From: Xanthocytophaga agilis
Lineage (GTDB): Bacteria; Bacteroidota; Bacteroidia; Cytophagales; 172606-1
Direction of reading: 5' to 3'
Assembly: GCF_030068605.1 (NCBI RefSeq)
Contig: NZ_JASJOU010000001.1
Coordinates: forward strand, 1 to 64,000
DNA length: 64,000 nt
Below, one piece after another: positions 17,365-25,418 of the stretch; the first letter of the stretch is position 1, and each line of letters starts with the position of its first letter. The position numbers and the translations under genes are program-made. Under the pieces are notes generated by a model. That model was not told the DNA's origin and did no database searches. It saw nothing but the letters and a program-made list of their open reading frames with translations.

Positions 17365-19998
17365 ATGAAAAAAAGAGACTACCCGTTGTATAGTCAAAAT
17401 AATATATTGCACTTATGGGAGAATACCTACCTATGCGTAGTGAAAAATAAACTATGTGGATTTTTTTTCTTCCAGTTGTGTGTTATTCTTCTGTCGTTTC
17501 ATCCTACAACTGCACAGAATGTACCTACTCCAGAGAAATTTCTTGGCTATAAGCTTGGAGACCAGTTTACCCCACATGACCGTCTGGTGCGCTACTTTGA
17601 AACTATTGCAAGTCAGGCTACAGACCGTTGTAAACTCGTTCCTTATGGTCAAACTTATGAAGGACGCCCATTGATGGTAATGGTGGTAGCAACTCCTGAA
17701 AATATAAACAGACTGGAGGAAATTCGTACCAATAACCTGAAGATAACAGGTTTGGTATCAGGAACACCCTCTTCAGTTCAGCCTGCAATTGTCTGGTTGA
17801 GTTATAATGTCCATGGGAATGAGGCTGTTTCATCAGAAGCTGTCATGCAGGTCTTATATGATCTGGTAAACCCAGCAAATGCAGAGATGCAGGGATGGCT
17901 TAAAAATATGGTAGTGTTATTAGATCCTTGTTTAAATCCAGATGGACATGAGCGATATGTGCAATGGTACAAGCAAGTAGCTAATTTTCCTTATCAACCA
18001 TTACCTTTCTCAAGAGAACATCAGGAACCTTGGCCTGGAGGTCGTTTCAATCATTATTTATTTGATTTGAACAGAGACTGGGCTTGGCAGACCCAACAGG
18101 AAACACAACAGCGAGTAGCATTATATAATCAATGGATGCCTCATTTGCATGCCGATTTTCATGAAATGGGTCCCGAGTCTCCCTACTATTTTGCTCCGTC
18201 GGCTAAACCCTATCATGAAGCACTTACACCTTGGCAGCGCCAGTTTCAGCAGCATATAGGTGAGGCAAACAGAAAGTATTTTGATAAGAACTATTGGTTG
18301 TATTTTACACGTGAAAAGTATGATCTGCTTTATCCAAGTTTTGGTGATACCTGGCCTTCTTTCAATGGAGCAATCGGAATGACCTATGAGCAAGGTGGAA
18401 GTGGACGGGCTGGATTAGGTTATTTAACTTCTGAAGGAGATACCCTAACTTTAACAAAGCGAATTGCTCATCATGTAGCAGCTAGTTATGCCAGCATTGA
18501 AGCTGTTGCTTCACGAGGAGATCAGGTATTAAAAGAATTTAAGACTTATTTTGACCAATCCCGCAATAATCCACAAGGTGCCTATAAAGGGTATCTGATC
18601 AAAGCAAAGGGGGATGAATCGAAAGCGCAAAGCATTGCACAACTTCTGGATAGAAATGGTATCCGGTATGGTTATGCAAATAAAGAAGGCTCAGTAAAAG
18701 GATTTAACTATGCTACAGGAAAGAGTGAAGCGGCTAAAATAGAAGAAAATGATCTGGTTATTAGTGCTTACCAGCCTAAGTCAGTGATGCTGCGTGCTTT
18801 ATTTGATCCTAAACCTATGCTCGAAGATTCTCTTACCTATGACCTGACATCCTGGGCAATACCTTATGCATTTGGAGTGAAAGCCTATGGATTGCCTGAT
18901 GCAATTGCTAGTGGCAATACATCGGATAAACCTAAAAGTCCAACTTCTGCACAATCTCCTGTGGTAGTAAAACCCTATGCGTATCTGGTTGAATGGAAAG
19001 ATTTACGGGATGTTCAGTTTTTATCTGCTTTGCTAAAGAAAAAAATTAAGATCAGAAATAGTGAAGTCGCCTTTGAAATGAATGGAAAAACATTTGCTCC
19101 TGGAACTTTGTTAATTACACGGACAGGTAATGAAGCTTTGGGAGAAGCATTTGATACTTTTATTACTGATCAGGCCAAGTTAGCAGGTATTATACCAATG
19201 CCTGTATCTACTGGATTTGTTGATAAAGGGTTTGACTTTGGTTCTGACTATAATCATTTTATTAAGGCTCCACGTATTGGCCTTGTAACAGGAAGTGGCA
19301 TTAGTACAGATGGCTTTAGTTCTACATGGCACTTCTTTGAGCAACAGATTCATTATCCAATCTCTGTAATAGATGTAAGTCGGCTTAGTTCTGTTCCTTT
19401 GCAACAACTGGATATTCTTATTTTACCTTCCGGATCTTATAGTGGTATATGGAATGAACGAATGATAAACAAACTGAAAGAATGGATTCAGGATGGGGGG
19501 AAAGTAATTGCAATAGAAAATGCGGCTGAAGTATTAGGTGAGAAAGCTGATTTTGAATGGAAAAAGAAAGATGAAGGTAAACCTGCACCCAAAAAAGTTA
19601 ATTCACCTGCTGATACATTGAAGATCTATGGACACAGAGACCGAGAGTACATTGCAGAAGATATTCAAGGCAGCGTTTATCAGGTGACATTAGACAATAC
19701 ACATCCTTTGGCTTTTGGATATGATAAGAACATTGCTATACTTTTTAGAAACAACTCTCCTTATGAACTGATGAAAAAGGGATGGAATGTAGGCTATCTG
19801 CAAACTACAAATTATACAGCCGGGCATGTTGGCTATAAAACCAAAGCCAAACTGCAAAACTCTGCTATTTTTGGTGTACAGGAAATGGGACGTGGACAAA
19901 TAATTTATATGGCTGAAAATCCTGTTTTCCGCGCGTTCTGGCATGGAGGAAAGTTGTTATTTGGTAATGCTGTTTTTATGGTTGGACAAGCTTATTAA
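17365..19998 (+). CDS. Secreted M14-family zinc carboxypeptidase
   Basis: A protein of about 877 residues with an N-terminal carboxypeptidase domain: YGQTYEGRPLMVM, the zinc-binding HGNEAVSSEA (His and Glu ligands), DPCLNPDGHERY, and the third ligand region HADFHEMGPESPYYFAP. A C-terminal part after about residue 640 contains an RIGLVTGSGIS and ILILPSGSYSGIW pattern like the amidotransferase-type domain seen in related Bacteroidota peptidases. The export signal lies near GFFFFQLCVILLSFHPTTAQ. The start could be this ATG or a GTG at 17440, which would put the signal peptide at the very N-terminus. It likely digests proteins or peptides in the periplasm or outside the cell. Confidence 0.8.
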   Translation: MKKRDYPLYSQNNILHLWENTYLCVVKNKLCGFFFFQLCVILLSFHPTTAQNVPTPEKFLGYKLGDQFTPHDRLVRYFETIASQATDRCKLVPYGQTYEGRPLMVMVVATPENINRLEEIRTNNLKITGLVSGTPSSVQPAIVWLSYNVHGNEAVSSEAVMQVLYDLVNPANAEMQGWLKNMVVLLDPCLNPDGHERYVQWYKQVANFPYQPLPFSREHQEPWPGGRFNHYLFDLNRDWAWQTQQETQQRVALYNQWMPHLHADFHEMGPESPYYFAPSAKPYHEALTPWQRQFQQHIGEANRKYFDKNYWLYFTREKYDLLYPSFGDTWPSFNGAIGMTYEQGGSGRAGLGYLTSEGDTLTLTKRIAHHVAASYASIEAVASRGDQVLKEFKTYFDQSRNNPQGAYKGYLIKAKGDESKAQSIAQLLDRNGIRYGYANKEGSVKGFNYATGKSEAAKIEENDLVISAYQPKSVMLRALFDPKPMLEDSLTYDLTSWAIPYAFGVKAYGLPDAIASGNTSDKPKSPTSAQSPVVVKPYAYLVEWKDLRDVQFLSALLKKKIKIRNSEVAFEMNGKTFAPGTLLITRTGNEALGEAFDTFITDQAKLAGIIPMPVSTGFVDKGFDFGSDYNHFIKAPRIGLVTGSGISTDGFSSTWHFFEQQIHYPISVIDVSRLSSVPLQQLDILILPSGSYSGIWNERMINKLKEWIQDGGKVIAIENAAEVLGEKADFEWKKKDEGKPAPKKVNSPADTLKIYGHRDREYIAEDIQGSVYQVTLDNTHPLAFGYDKNIAILFRNNSPYELMKKGWNVGYLQTTNYTAGHVGYKTKAKLQNSAIFGVQEMGRGQIIYMAENPVFRAFWHGGKLLFGNAVFMVGQAY

Positions 19999-20124
19999 AC
20001 TAGACAAGCCTGAATATTGTCAACAACAGAGAATCAGGGCAGAAGTAGTGTATAATGAAATGGATCTGCCATAGTAAACAAGCATGAGTTCTGTATCTGT
20101 ATTCATATGGTGTTATTTCACGAA

Positions 20125-20154
20125 AGTCTGTAATCACTTACAGGCTTTTTTTTA
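20125..20154 (+). terminator. Rho-independent terminator
   Basis: A 9-bp stem (AGTCTGTAA with TTACAGGCT, one G-T pair) and TCAC loop followed by eight T. It is 127 bases after the M14 peptidase stop. Confidence 0.7.
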
Positions 20155-20236
20155 TGATTTTGAATCTGCTGGATTTTATTTTGCGTATACATGGCAAGTG
20201 TACATTTTTTTGCTAAAAACTGAACTTAAAACAGCA

Positions 20237-20264
20237 TTGTAACGTATTTTTTTTAATAGTTTTG
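20237..20264 (+). promoter_or_regulatory. Promoter of the arginine decarboxylase-like gene
   Basis: TTG at 20237-20239, a 17-base spacer, then TAGTTTTG at 20257-20264, followed by C. This fits the Bacteroidota -33/-7 consensus and the same 17-base spacing found at three other promoters here. It predicts a leader of roughly 145 bases. Confidence 0.55.
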
Positions 20265-20417
20265 CAACCAGCTTTGTTTAGATATAATTGTAATAGAATA
20301 ATTGTATTTTGCCAAGCCGATTTAAGAGAAAAGGTCTGTTAACTATAACAGAGAAATAGTAAACTTAATAATCTATTATTCGTATAAAATAACCATTTCT
20401 AACACCTTACACTGCCG

Positions 20418-21866
20418 ATGAACACAGCCGCCATGCGTGCGAAGAAGAAGCCTGCACCGAAAATGAAAGCACCACCAATGAAGAGTTACATAGACCTGGT
20501 GGACCAGACATTTGAGTTTCCGGAAGAACTGAAGGTGAAGAACAATGAGTTGTTATTTAATGGTGTCCCTTTGATGGATATTATTCGCAAATATGGCACC
20601 CCATTAAAGCTGACTTATCTACCAAAGATTAGCGAGCATATACAATATGCAAAAGAGATCTTTAATGATGCGATAAAAAAATTCAATTACGCAGGTTCTT
20701 ATACCTATTGTTATTGTACAAAGTCTTCGCATTTCCAGTTTGTGCTTGAAGAGGCATTAAAGAATGATATCCATATCGAAACTTCTTCTGCCTATGATAT
20801 TCCTATTGTAAGAGCACTGGAAAAAGCAGGATCACTGGACAAAAACAGATATATTGTTTGTAATGGCTATAAAAGACCACTCTATACTCAATATATTAGT
20901 GAATTAGTGAATGACGGTTTTGTCAATTGCATACCTGTATTGGATAATCTGAAGGAGTTGGATGCATATGATGCTGCTGTGAATGTACCTATGCAACTTG
21001 GCATTCGTGTTGCTGCAGATGAGGAGCCAAATTTTGAGTTTTATACCTCCCGTTTAGGTATTCGTTACAACGACATTACAGACTTCTATAAGAATCGTAT
21101 TCAGGATAATCCGAAGTATACATTGAAAATGCTTCATTTCTTCATTAATACAGGTGTGAAAGACACTGCCTATTACTGGAGTGAATTAAGTCGTTTTGTA
21201 TATAAATACTGTGAACTGAAAAAAGTTTGTCCTGAGTTAGATACAATTGATATCGGAGGCGGGTTTCCTATTCAAACATCTCTTCAGTTTGAATATGACT
21301 ATGAGTATATGGCTGAGCAGGTAATTGAAAATATTCAATGGATCTGCGAAAAGAACAACGTACCCGTACCAAATATCTTTACTGAGTTTGGTAGCTTCAC
21401 TGTTGGAGAAAGCGGTGCAGTTATCTATTCTGTTTTGGATCAGAAGTTGCAAAACGATAAAGAATTATGGTATATGATTGATGGTTCATTCATCACTCAG
21501 CTACCTGATTCATGGGGAATGAATCAAAAATTCATCATGCTGGCCATCAATAACTGGGATAATCCTTACCATAAAGTGAATTTAGGTGGATTAACGTGTG
21601 ATAGCTTAGATTATTATAATTCAGAAGCACATATTTCGGAGGTGTTCTTACCTCAGATTGAAGGAGATGAGGAATTATATCTTGGTTTCTTCCATACAGG
21701 AGCGTATCAGGAGTCGTTGGGAGGCTATGGTGGTATTCAACATTGCTTAATTCCTGCTCCGCAACATGTAATTATTGATCGGGATGAAAAGGGAAATATT
21801 GTTACTAGTTTATTTGCACCTGAACAGACTAGTGAATCAATGTTGAAAATATTAGGTTACAAATAG
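20418..21866 (+). CDS. PLP-dependent decarboxylase (arginine decarboxylase, Bacteroidota short type)
   Basis: A 482-residue member of the alanine-racemase-fold (Orn/DAP/Arg decarboxylase group 2) family. The PLP-lysine region is YCYCTKSSHFQFVLEEAL. Other family elements include ETSSAYDIPIVRALEKAG, YIVCNGYKR, RVAADEEPNFEFYTSRLGIR, TIDIGGGFP and HTGAYQESLGG. Bacteroidota proteins of this length and pattern are usually annotated as arginine decarboxylase, which makes agmatine for polyamine synthesis; this differs from the roughly 630-residue SpeA of proteobacteria. The N-terminus (about 25 residues) is basic and Met/Lys/Pro-rich, so a later start such as the ATG at residue 21 is possible. Confidence 0.8.
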   Translation: MNTAAMRAKKKPAPKMKAPPMKSYIDLVDQTFEFPEELKVKNNELLFNGVPLMDIIRKYGTPLKLTYLPKISEHIQYAKEIFNDAIKKFNYAGSYTYCYCTKSSHFQFVLEEALKNDIHIETSSAYDIPIVRALEKAGSLDKNRYIVCNGYKRPLYTQYISELVNDGFVNCIPVLDNLKELDAYDAAVNVPMQLGIRVAADEEPNFEFYTSRLGIRYNDITDFYKNRIQDNPKYTLKMLHFFINTGVKDTAYYWSELSRFVYKYCELKKVCPELDTIDIGGGFPIQTSLQFEYDYEYMAEQVIENIQWICEKNNVPVPNIFTEFGSFTVGESGAVIYSVLDQKLQNDKELWYMIDGSFITQLPDSWGMNQKFIMLAINNWDNPYHKVNLGGLTCDSLDYYNSEAHISEVFLPQIEGDEELYLGFFHTGAYQESLGGYGGIQHCLIPAPQHVIIDRDEKGNIVTSLFAPEQTSESMLKILGYK

Positions 21867-21910
21867 GCATGCTTATTGTACTAATATATAGAAACTTGTA
21901 AAATATTACA

Positions 21911-21932
21911 TTAGACTTCAACCTAAGTCTAA
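21911..21932 (+). terminator. Weak stem-loop after the decarboxylase gene
   Basis: An 8-bp stem (TTAGACTT with AAGTCTAA), 6-base loop, without a T-run. It could be a weak terminator or a 3'-end-protecting hairpin. Confidence 0.3.
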
Positions 21933-21953
21933 AGAAATCAATGACTTATTTAT

Positions 21954-21981
21954 TTGAAGTTAAAAAAGATCTGTATATTTG
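21954..21981 (+). promoter_or_regulatory. Promoter of the 48-residue lipoprotein
   Basis: TTTG ending at 21956, a 17-base spacer, then TATATTTG at 21974-21981. The predicted start of transcription is about 20 bases before the ATG at 22008. Confidence 0.6.
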
Positions 21982-22007
21982 ATTAACTAAAAAGAAAAAA
22001 TCATTCC

Positions 22008-22154
22008 ATGAAAAAGGTATTACTTATAGGATTGGTTGTTATTGCCAGTCTATCTGCTTGTGCTAAAAAATACACATGCCCTACTTATTCTAAGGCTAAT
22101 GGTGTAGAGAAACTACATGCAAGTGTAAAGCAAGCTGAAAAGGGTAATAATTAA
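22008..22154 (+). CDS. Small lipoprotein (48 residues)
   Basis: A short gene with its own promoter 27 bases upstream and its own terminator overlapping the stop. The product starts MKKVLLIGLVVIASLSAC: a basic n-region, hydrophobic core and lipobox with Cys18, so it is expected to be a lipid-anchored protein of only about 31 mature residues. The mature part contains a CPTY motif (Cys24) and a helix rich in Lys, Val and Glu. I recognise no function, but the promoter, lipobox and terminator argue that it is real. Being this short, it would be missed by a length filter. Confidence 0.75.
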   Translation: MKKVLLIGLVVIASLSACAKKYTCPTYSKANGVEKLHASVKQAEKGNN

Positions 22155-22167
22155 TATTACCCTTTTT
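22138..22167 (+). terminator. Terminator overlapping the lipoprotein stop codon
   Basis: AAAAGGGTAATA pairs with TATTACCCTTTT around a 5-base loop and runs into TTT. The loop contains the TAA stop. Confidence 0.7.
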
Positions 22168-22235
22168 CCAATATCTATTACATTATATGATCTTTACAAA
22201 GAGCGGATAGCTTCTGCTTTTCCTATGTATATTTT

Positions 22236-22272
22236 ATCCACAGGATTCTTAACGTAATCTTGTGGATTTTTT
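22236..22272 (+). terminator. Second terminator before the gmhB 3' end
   Basis: A 12-bp stem (ATCCACAGGATT with AATCTTGTGGAT, one G-T pair), 8-base loop and TTTTTT on the plus strand. It separates the small lipoprotein from the convergent phosphatase gene. Confidence 0.6.
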
Positions 22273-22273
22273 A

Positions 22274-22801
22274 TTAAGCCTCAGCAGAGAACTGGAGAAT
22301 GAACCGACTAGCCTCTAATAAATTTTTTGCATTATAAATTGCTGTAGAGGGAGTTGGTTCCTGAGTAGATATAAATATTCCTTTAATCTGTTGCTTATTT
22401 CCTGCTTCAATATCTCGTTGTCTATCACCAACCATCCAGGATTGATTGCGATCAATATTAAATTTAGCAATGGCCTTCTCTATCATCAATGAATCTGGTT
22501 TTCTTGTAAGAGATGCTGTGTCATAATCCGGATGATGTGGACAATAGTAAAGCGCATCCAACACGTTTCCGCAGGCTTCCTGTATTTTATTGTGACATTC
22601 AAGGACCTCTTTTCTGGTATATTTACCCATCGCTATACCTGCCTGATTAGTAACTACAACAAGTAGATAACCTGCTTTTTTTAATTGTTGAAGTGCTTCG
22701 GGCATTCCCTCAGGAATAATAAGATCCTCACGTTTATAAACATAGGTACCAATTTCTTCATTTAATACACCATCCCGATCTAAGAATATGCATTTATTCA
22801 T
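22274..22801 (-). CDS. gmhB: HAD-family D-glycero-manno-heptose-1,7-bisphosphate 7-phosphatase-like
   Basis: A 175-residue HAD-superfamily phosphatase with the GmhB/HisB-N pattern: catalytic FLDRDGVLNEE (Asp8 nucleophile, Asp10), TNQAG, and VGDRQRDIEAG (motif IV). GmhB removes the 7-phosphate during ADP-heptose synthesis for lipopolysaccharide. The zinc loop is unusual: Cys87-Pro-His89 is present (CPHHP), but the second Cys-x-Cys pair is missing, because the segment DYDTASLTRKP is short and has no cysteine. Zinc binding is therefore doubtful, and a related sugar-phosphate or histidinol-phosphate phosphatase role is possible. It is monocistronic. Confidence 0.75.
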   Translation of the reverse strand: MNKCIFLDRDGVLNEEIGTYVYKREDLIIPEGMPEALQQLKKAGYLLVVVTNQAGIAMGKYTRKEVLECHNKIQEACGNVLDALYYCPHHPDYDTASLTRKPDSLMIEKAIAKFNIDRNQSWMVGDRQRDIEAGNKQQIKGIFISTQEPTPSTAIYNAKNLLEASRFILQFSAEA

Positions 22802-23039
22802 AATAGTATCTGGTTGAATTTAGATTGCTGCTCTTTTAACTGACAAATAAATCTTTAGGTTTTGAAGATATGATTTTTACATGTTATTTGTCGAGAAATA
22901 TAAAGGGTAAGTATTTTGTATAGGTTTGAATAAAGAATATTAGGCCTGAAAGGATATTCAGTATTATTCACTTTGTATACTTATCTCTTGTTTTTTTGAC
23001 ACTTTATACCAAAAATCTTTTCAAGTAACCTTTATTCAT

Positions 23040-23414
23040 ATGCAAAAATTTCTTTTACTAAGTGGAGCCATACTGGGAGGTTTAGGAGTGGGACTGGGCG
23101 CTTTCGGTGCTCATGCTCTAAAACCTATGCTGGAAGCATCACAGCGATTAGATACCTATGAAACAGCTGTTAAATACCAGTTTTACCATGCATTCGCTTT
23201 ATTAATTACTGGATTGCTAGCCTATCGTATAGAGAATCGCTTATTAACCTACGCTGGATATTCTTTTTTAGGAGGAACACTGATTTTTTCGGGATCACTC
23301 TATATTCTGTGTTTATCAGGAATCCGTTGGTTAGGGGCAATTACACCAATTGGAGGCGTTTTAATGATTATAGGTTGGGTATTGGTTGCCTGGGTTGTTG
23401 CAACCGGAGAATAG
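23040..23414 (+). CDS. DUF423 small membrane protein
   Basis: A 124-residue integral membrane protein of the DUF423 (YgdD) family. The sequence includes the conserved LGAFGAHALK near the N-terminus, an ETAVKYQFYHAFALL segment and GGTLIFSGSLYIL, with four hydrophobic helices. No function is established for the family. It is monocistronic and convergent with the GH18 gene, with which it shares a terminator. Confidence 0.88.
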   Translation: MQKFLLLSGAILGGLGVGLGAFGAHALKPMLEASQRLDTYETAVKYQFYHAFALLITGLLAYRIENRLLTYAGYSFLGGTLIFSGSLYILCLSGIRWLGAITPIGGVLMIIGWVLVAWVVATGE

Positions 23415-23420
23415 ATAATA

Positions 23421-23466
23421 AATAAGAGAAGGCTTCTGCGTACTCTGACAAAAGCCTTTTCTTATT
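23421..23466. terminator. Bidirectional terminator between DUF423 and GH18 genes
   Basis: A 15-bp stem (AATAAGAGAAGGCTT with AAGCCTTTTCTTATT, one G-T pair) that overlaps the end of the GH18 reading frame. Confidence 0.65.
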
Positions 23467-24596
23467 TATTTTGTTTTAGTTAAACTATATTGTTTTACTG
23501 TTTTATCTATTGCGTCTAATAAGCCACCTGTGGGAACATCGTTATTTAATTCCCAGAACATGATACCATTTAATTTCTTATCAAGAGCATATTTGGTTTT
23601 AATTTGAATAGATCGAGGATCATCATAGGTAAAGAAAAGCTTTTGTGTAGCATCATACATATAGGGAGACTGAGCTGTGGAATCCCAAAACGAATGAAAG
23701 TTTTTATTCTTTGCCAGAAATTCAGGCAGTCCTTTGTAATCAACACCATGCTTGAATTTAGTACTCTGATTCAGGCCATTGTTTTCAGGAGCTACATTCT
23801 CAAAAATTCTTCCATAGAAGGCGGCACCAATTACAAGCTTATTTTTGGGTACCCCCAATGCTTCCAGATATTTAACGGCATTATCTGTTGATTCTTTTTG
23901 AACACTTGTAGAATAAAGAGGAGTATGGTGCCCTGTAGTGGTACTGTAACCATTTGTCAGATCGTATGTCATAAGGTTTACTCTATCTACAAGAGGCATT
24001 ACTTTCTTCCAGTCAATAGACTGTTCGAGATAAGTAGTAAATCCACCGGCTGCAAAGCTGATCTCATATTTGTTGCCCATAGTTGTGCGGAGGCGTTGTA
24101 CAAGATCTGTGAAATTGTCTTTATCTGCGGGAAGATACTGATGCCCGGGAACGCCTTCTATTGCAGGATATTCCCAATCCAGATCAATACCATCTGTTTT
24201 GAAATAAATCATTACCGCTTTAACAGACTCCGCAAATTCTTGTCTGGCCGCTGGTGTAGAAAATACTTGTGAACATGTCTCACAGCCTCCCCAACCTCCT
24301 AAAGAAAGCTGAATCTTCAGATTGGGATTACGTTTCTTAAGTGCTACCAGATGTTGAATAGTTAACGTATCTTCTTTTTTATCTACAGTAAACTTATTTC
24401 CTTTCAGATGTAAAAAGCTGAAAATGATGTGTGTTAATTTTTCAATAGGATACTGATCAATGTCTTTGGTACTACCTGCATAGTAGGCAATTACAGTAAA
24501 GTTGTTTTTAGGTGGATGACTTTTAATTGTTGCAGATGTAAATAATAAACCTGCTAGTACAAAGATTGTACTGAAGCGGATAAAAGAATAATGCAT
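23466..24596 (-). CDS. GH18 chitinase-like glycoside hydrolase, exported
   Basis: A protein of about 376 residues. The TIM-barrel catalytic motif DGIDLDWEYP is intact (catalytic Glu142 in this numbering), with the SLGGWGGCETC strand before it and later NLMTYDLTNGY and MFWELNNDV, as in chitinases and related endo-beta-N-acetylglucosaminidases. An N-terminal signal peptide makes it periplasmic or secreted. No chitin-binding domain is visible. With the GH20 hexosaminidase a few kilobases away, the pair could degrade chitin oligomers, although peptidoglycan or glycoprotein substrates are possible. The start is taken at the ATG at 24594-24596, which gives a proper signal; the frame extends to 24632. 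A TTG-N17-TAACTTTG promoter lies upstream. Confidence 0.85.
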   Translation of the reverse strand: MHYSFIRFSTIFVLAGLLFTSATIKSHPPKNNFTVIAYYAGSTKDIDQYPIEKLTHIIFSFLHLKGNKFTVDKKEDTLTIQHLVALKKRNPNLKIQLSLGGWGGCETCSQVFSTPAARQEFAESVKAVMIYFKTDGIDLDWEYPAIEGVPGHQYLPADKDNFTDLVQRLRTTMGNKYEISFAAGGFTTYLEQSIDWKKVMPLVDRVNLMTYDLTNGYSTTTGHHTPLYSTSVQKESTDNAVKYLEALGVPKNKLVIGAAFYGRIFENVAPENNGLNQSTKFKHGVDYKGLPEFLAKNKNFHSFWDSTAQSPYMYDATQKLFFTYDDPRSIQIKTKYALDKKLNGIMFWELNNDVPTGGLLDAIDKTVKQYSLTKTK

Positions 24597-24678
24597 ACTA
24601 AATGGTAAAATGAAGTGGTTGGGAAATAACAAACCAGCAGAAATACTATAAAGTATATTATTTCTGAGAGCTTGCGAT

Positions 24679-24706
24679 CAAAGTTATGCTTTAGAGAGAA
24701 AAACAA
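24679..24706 (-). promoter_or_regulatory. Promoter of the GH18 gene
   Basis: On the minus strand, TTG at 24706-24704, a 17-base spacer and TAACTTTG at 24686-24679. The predicted transcript starts near 24671, about 75 bases before the coding start. Confidence 0.55.
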
Positions 24707-24783
24707 AAAGTATTAAACAGGATAACCTGATAATTAGAGTTGGTATCACAGGCACTTTAGTTGGTAAAGCAATAAATAATATA

Positions 24784-25350
24784 TTATCGCTTTGGAAGAA
24801 CGTTACCTTGGATATATAGGCGTTCGTTACCTGTTGCCGCATTGGATACAACCGTAATGGTTTTGTTTTGCTGATTAAGAGAAGATTTACTATCAAAAGT
24901 AACCGTAATATCACCTGATTGCCCTGGAGGAATTGGAGTACGGGTCCATTCTGTTACAGTACAACCACAGGTTGGCTGAACTACACTTATAATCAGAGGA
25001 TCTTTGCCTGTGTTTTTGAATGGAAAAGTATGTGTAACTTTTTCACCTTGAATGATATCTCCGAAATCATACCATCGGTTGGCAAAAGAAAATGCAGCCT
25101 GACTACGTACTATGGTTGGGTTAGAGACGATAACGGAACTAACTAAATGACTGGAACGTGTGGGTTTACGATACGCTGTTTTAGAACGATATTTGGAAGA
25201 TGTTCTTGCACTGTATATTACCTTGCTTTTAGGCTTTGCTTTTCCTTTGTACTTACTTTTCTGAGCTTCTGCTGAAAATACTATGCATACAATACCTGAT
25301 AGTATAAGTAAAATAGTTTTTAGAGTGAGAATGCTTCGGTTCTTTTGCAT
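24784..25350 (-). CDS. DUF1573 domain protein, exported
   Basis: A 188-residue protein with a signal-like N-terminus ending near VFSAEAQK, a basic linker (about residues 30-75), and a C-terminal DUF1573 domain: WYDFGDIIQGEKVTHTFPFKNTG, VQPTCGCTVTEW, IPPGQSGDITVTFDS and the final strand YIQGNVL. The CGC motif is typical. DUF1573 domains have an immunoglobulin-like fold related to the ASPM-SPD-2-Hydin family; their function in Bacteroidota is unknown. The gene stands between the RecD-like and GH18 genes on the same strand but with gaps of about 70-190 bases, so it may have its own promoter. Confidence 0.85.
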   Translation of the reverse strand: MQKNRSILTLKTILLILSGIVCIVFSAEAQKSKYKGKAKPKSKVIYSARTSSKYRSKTAYRKPTRSSHLVSSVIVSNPTIVRSQAAFSFANRWYDFGDIIQGEKVTHTFPFKNTGKDPLIISVVQPTCGCTVTEWTRTPIPPGQSGDITVTFDSKSSLNQQNKTITVVSNAATGNERLYIQGNVLPKR

Positions 25351-25418
25351 GAGAATAACAGTAAGATATCAGATTAAGTACAAATTACATTCCATTTTTC
25401 TTAGAGACCAACTTCAAA

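Larger units (their letters stand above)
19999..20417. other. Intergenic region with terminator and promoter
   Basis: A 419-base gap with no gene. It holds a terminator at 20125-20154, a strong promoter candidate at 20237-20264 and a roughly 145-base leader before the arginine decarboxylase gene. Within the leader a 7-bp hairpin (TCTGTTA/TAACAGA, loop ACTA) lies at 20335-20352. No riboswitch fold was recognised. Confidence 0.6.
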
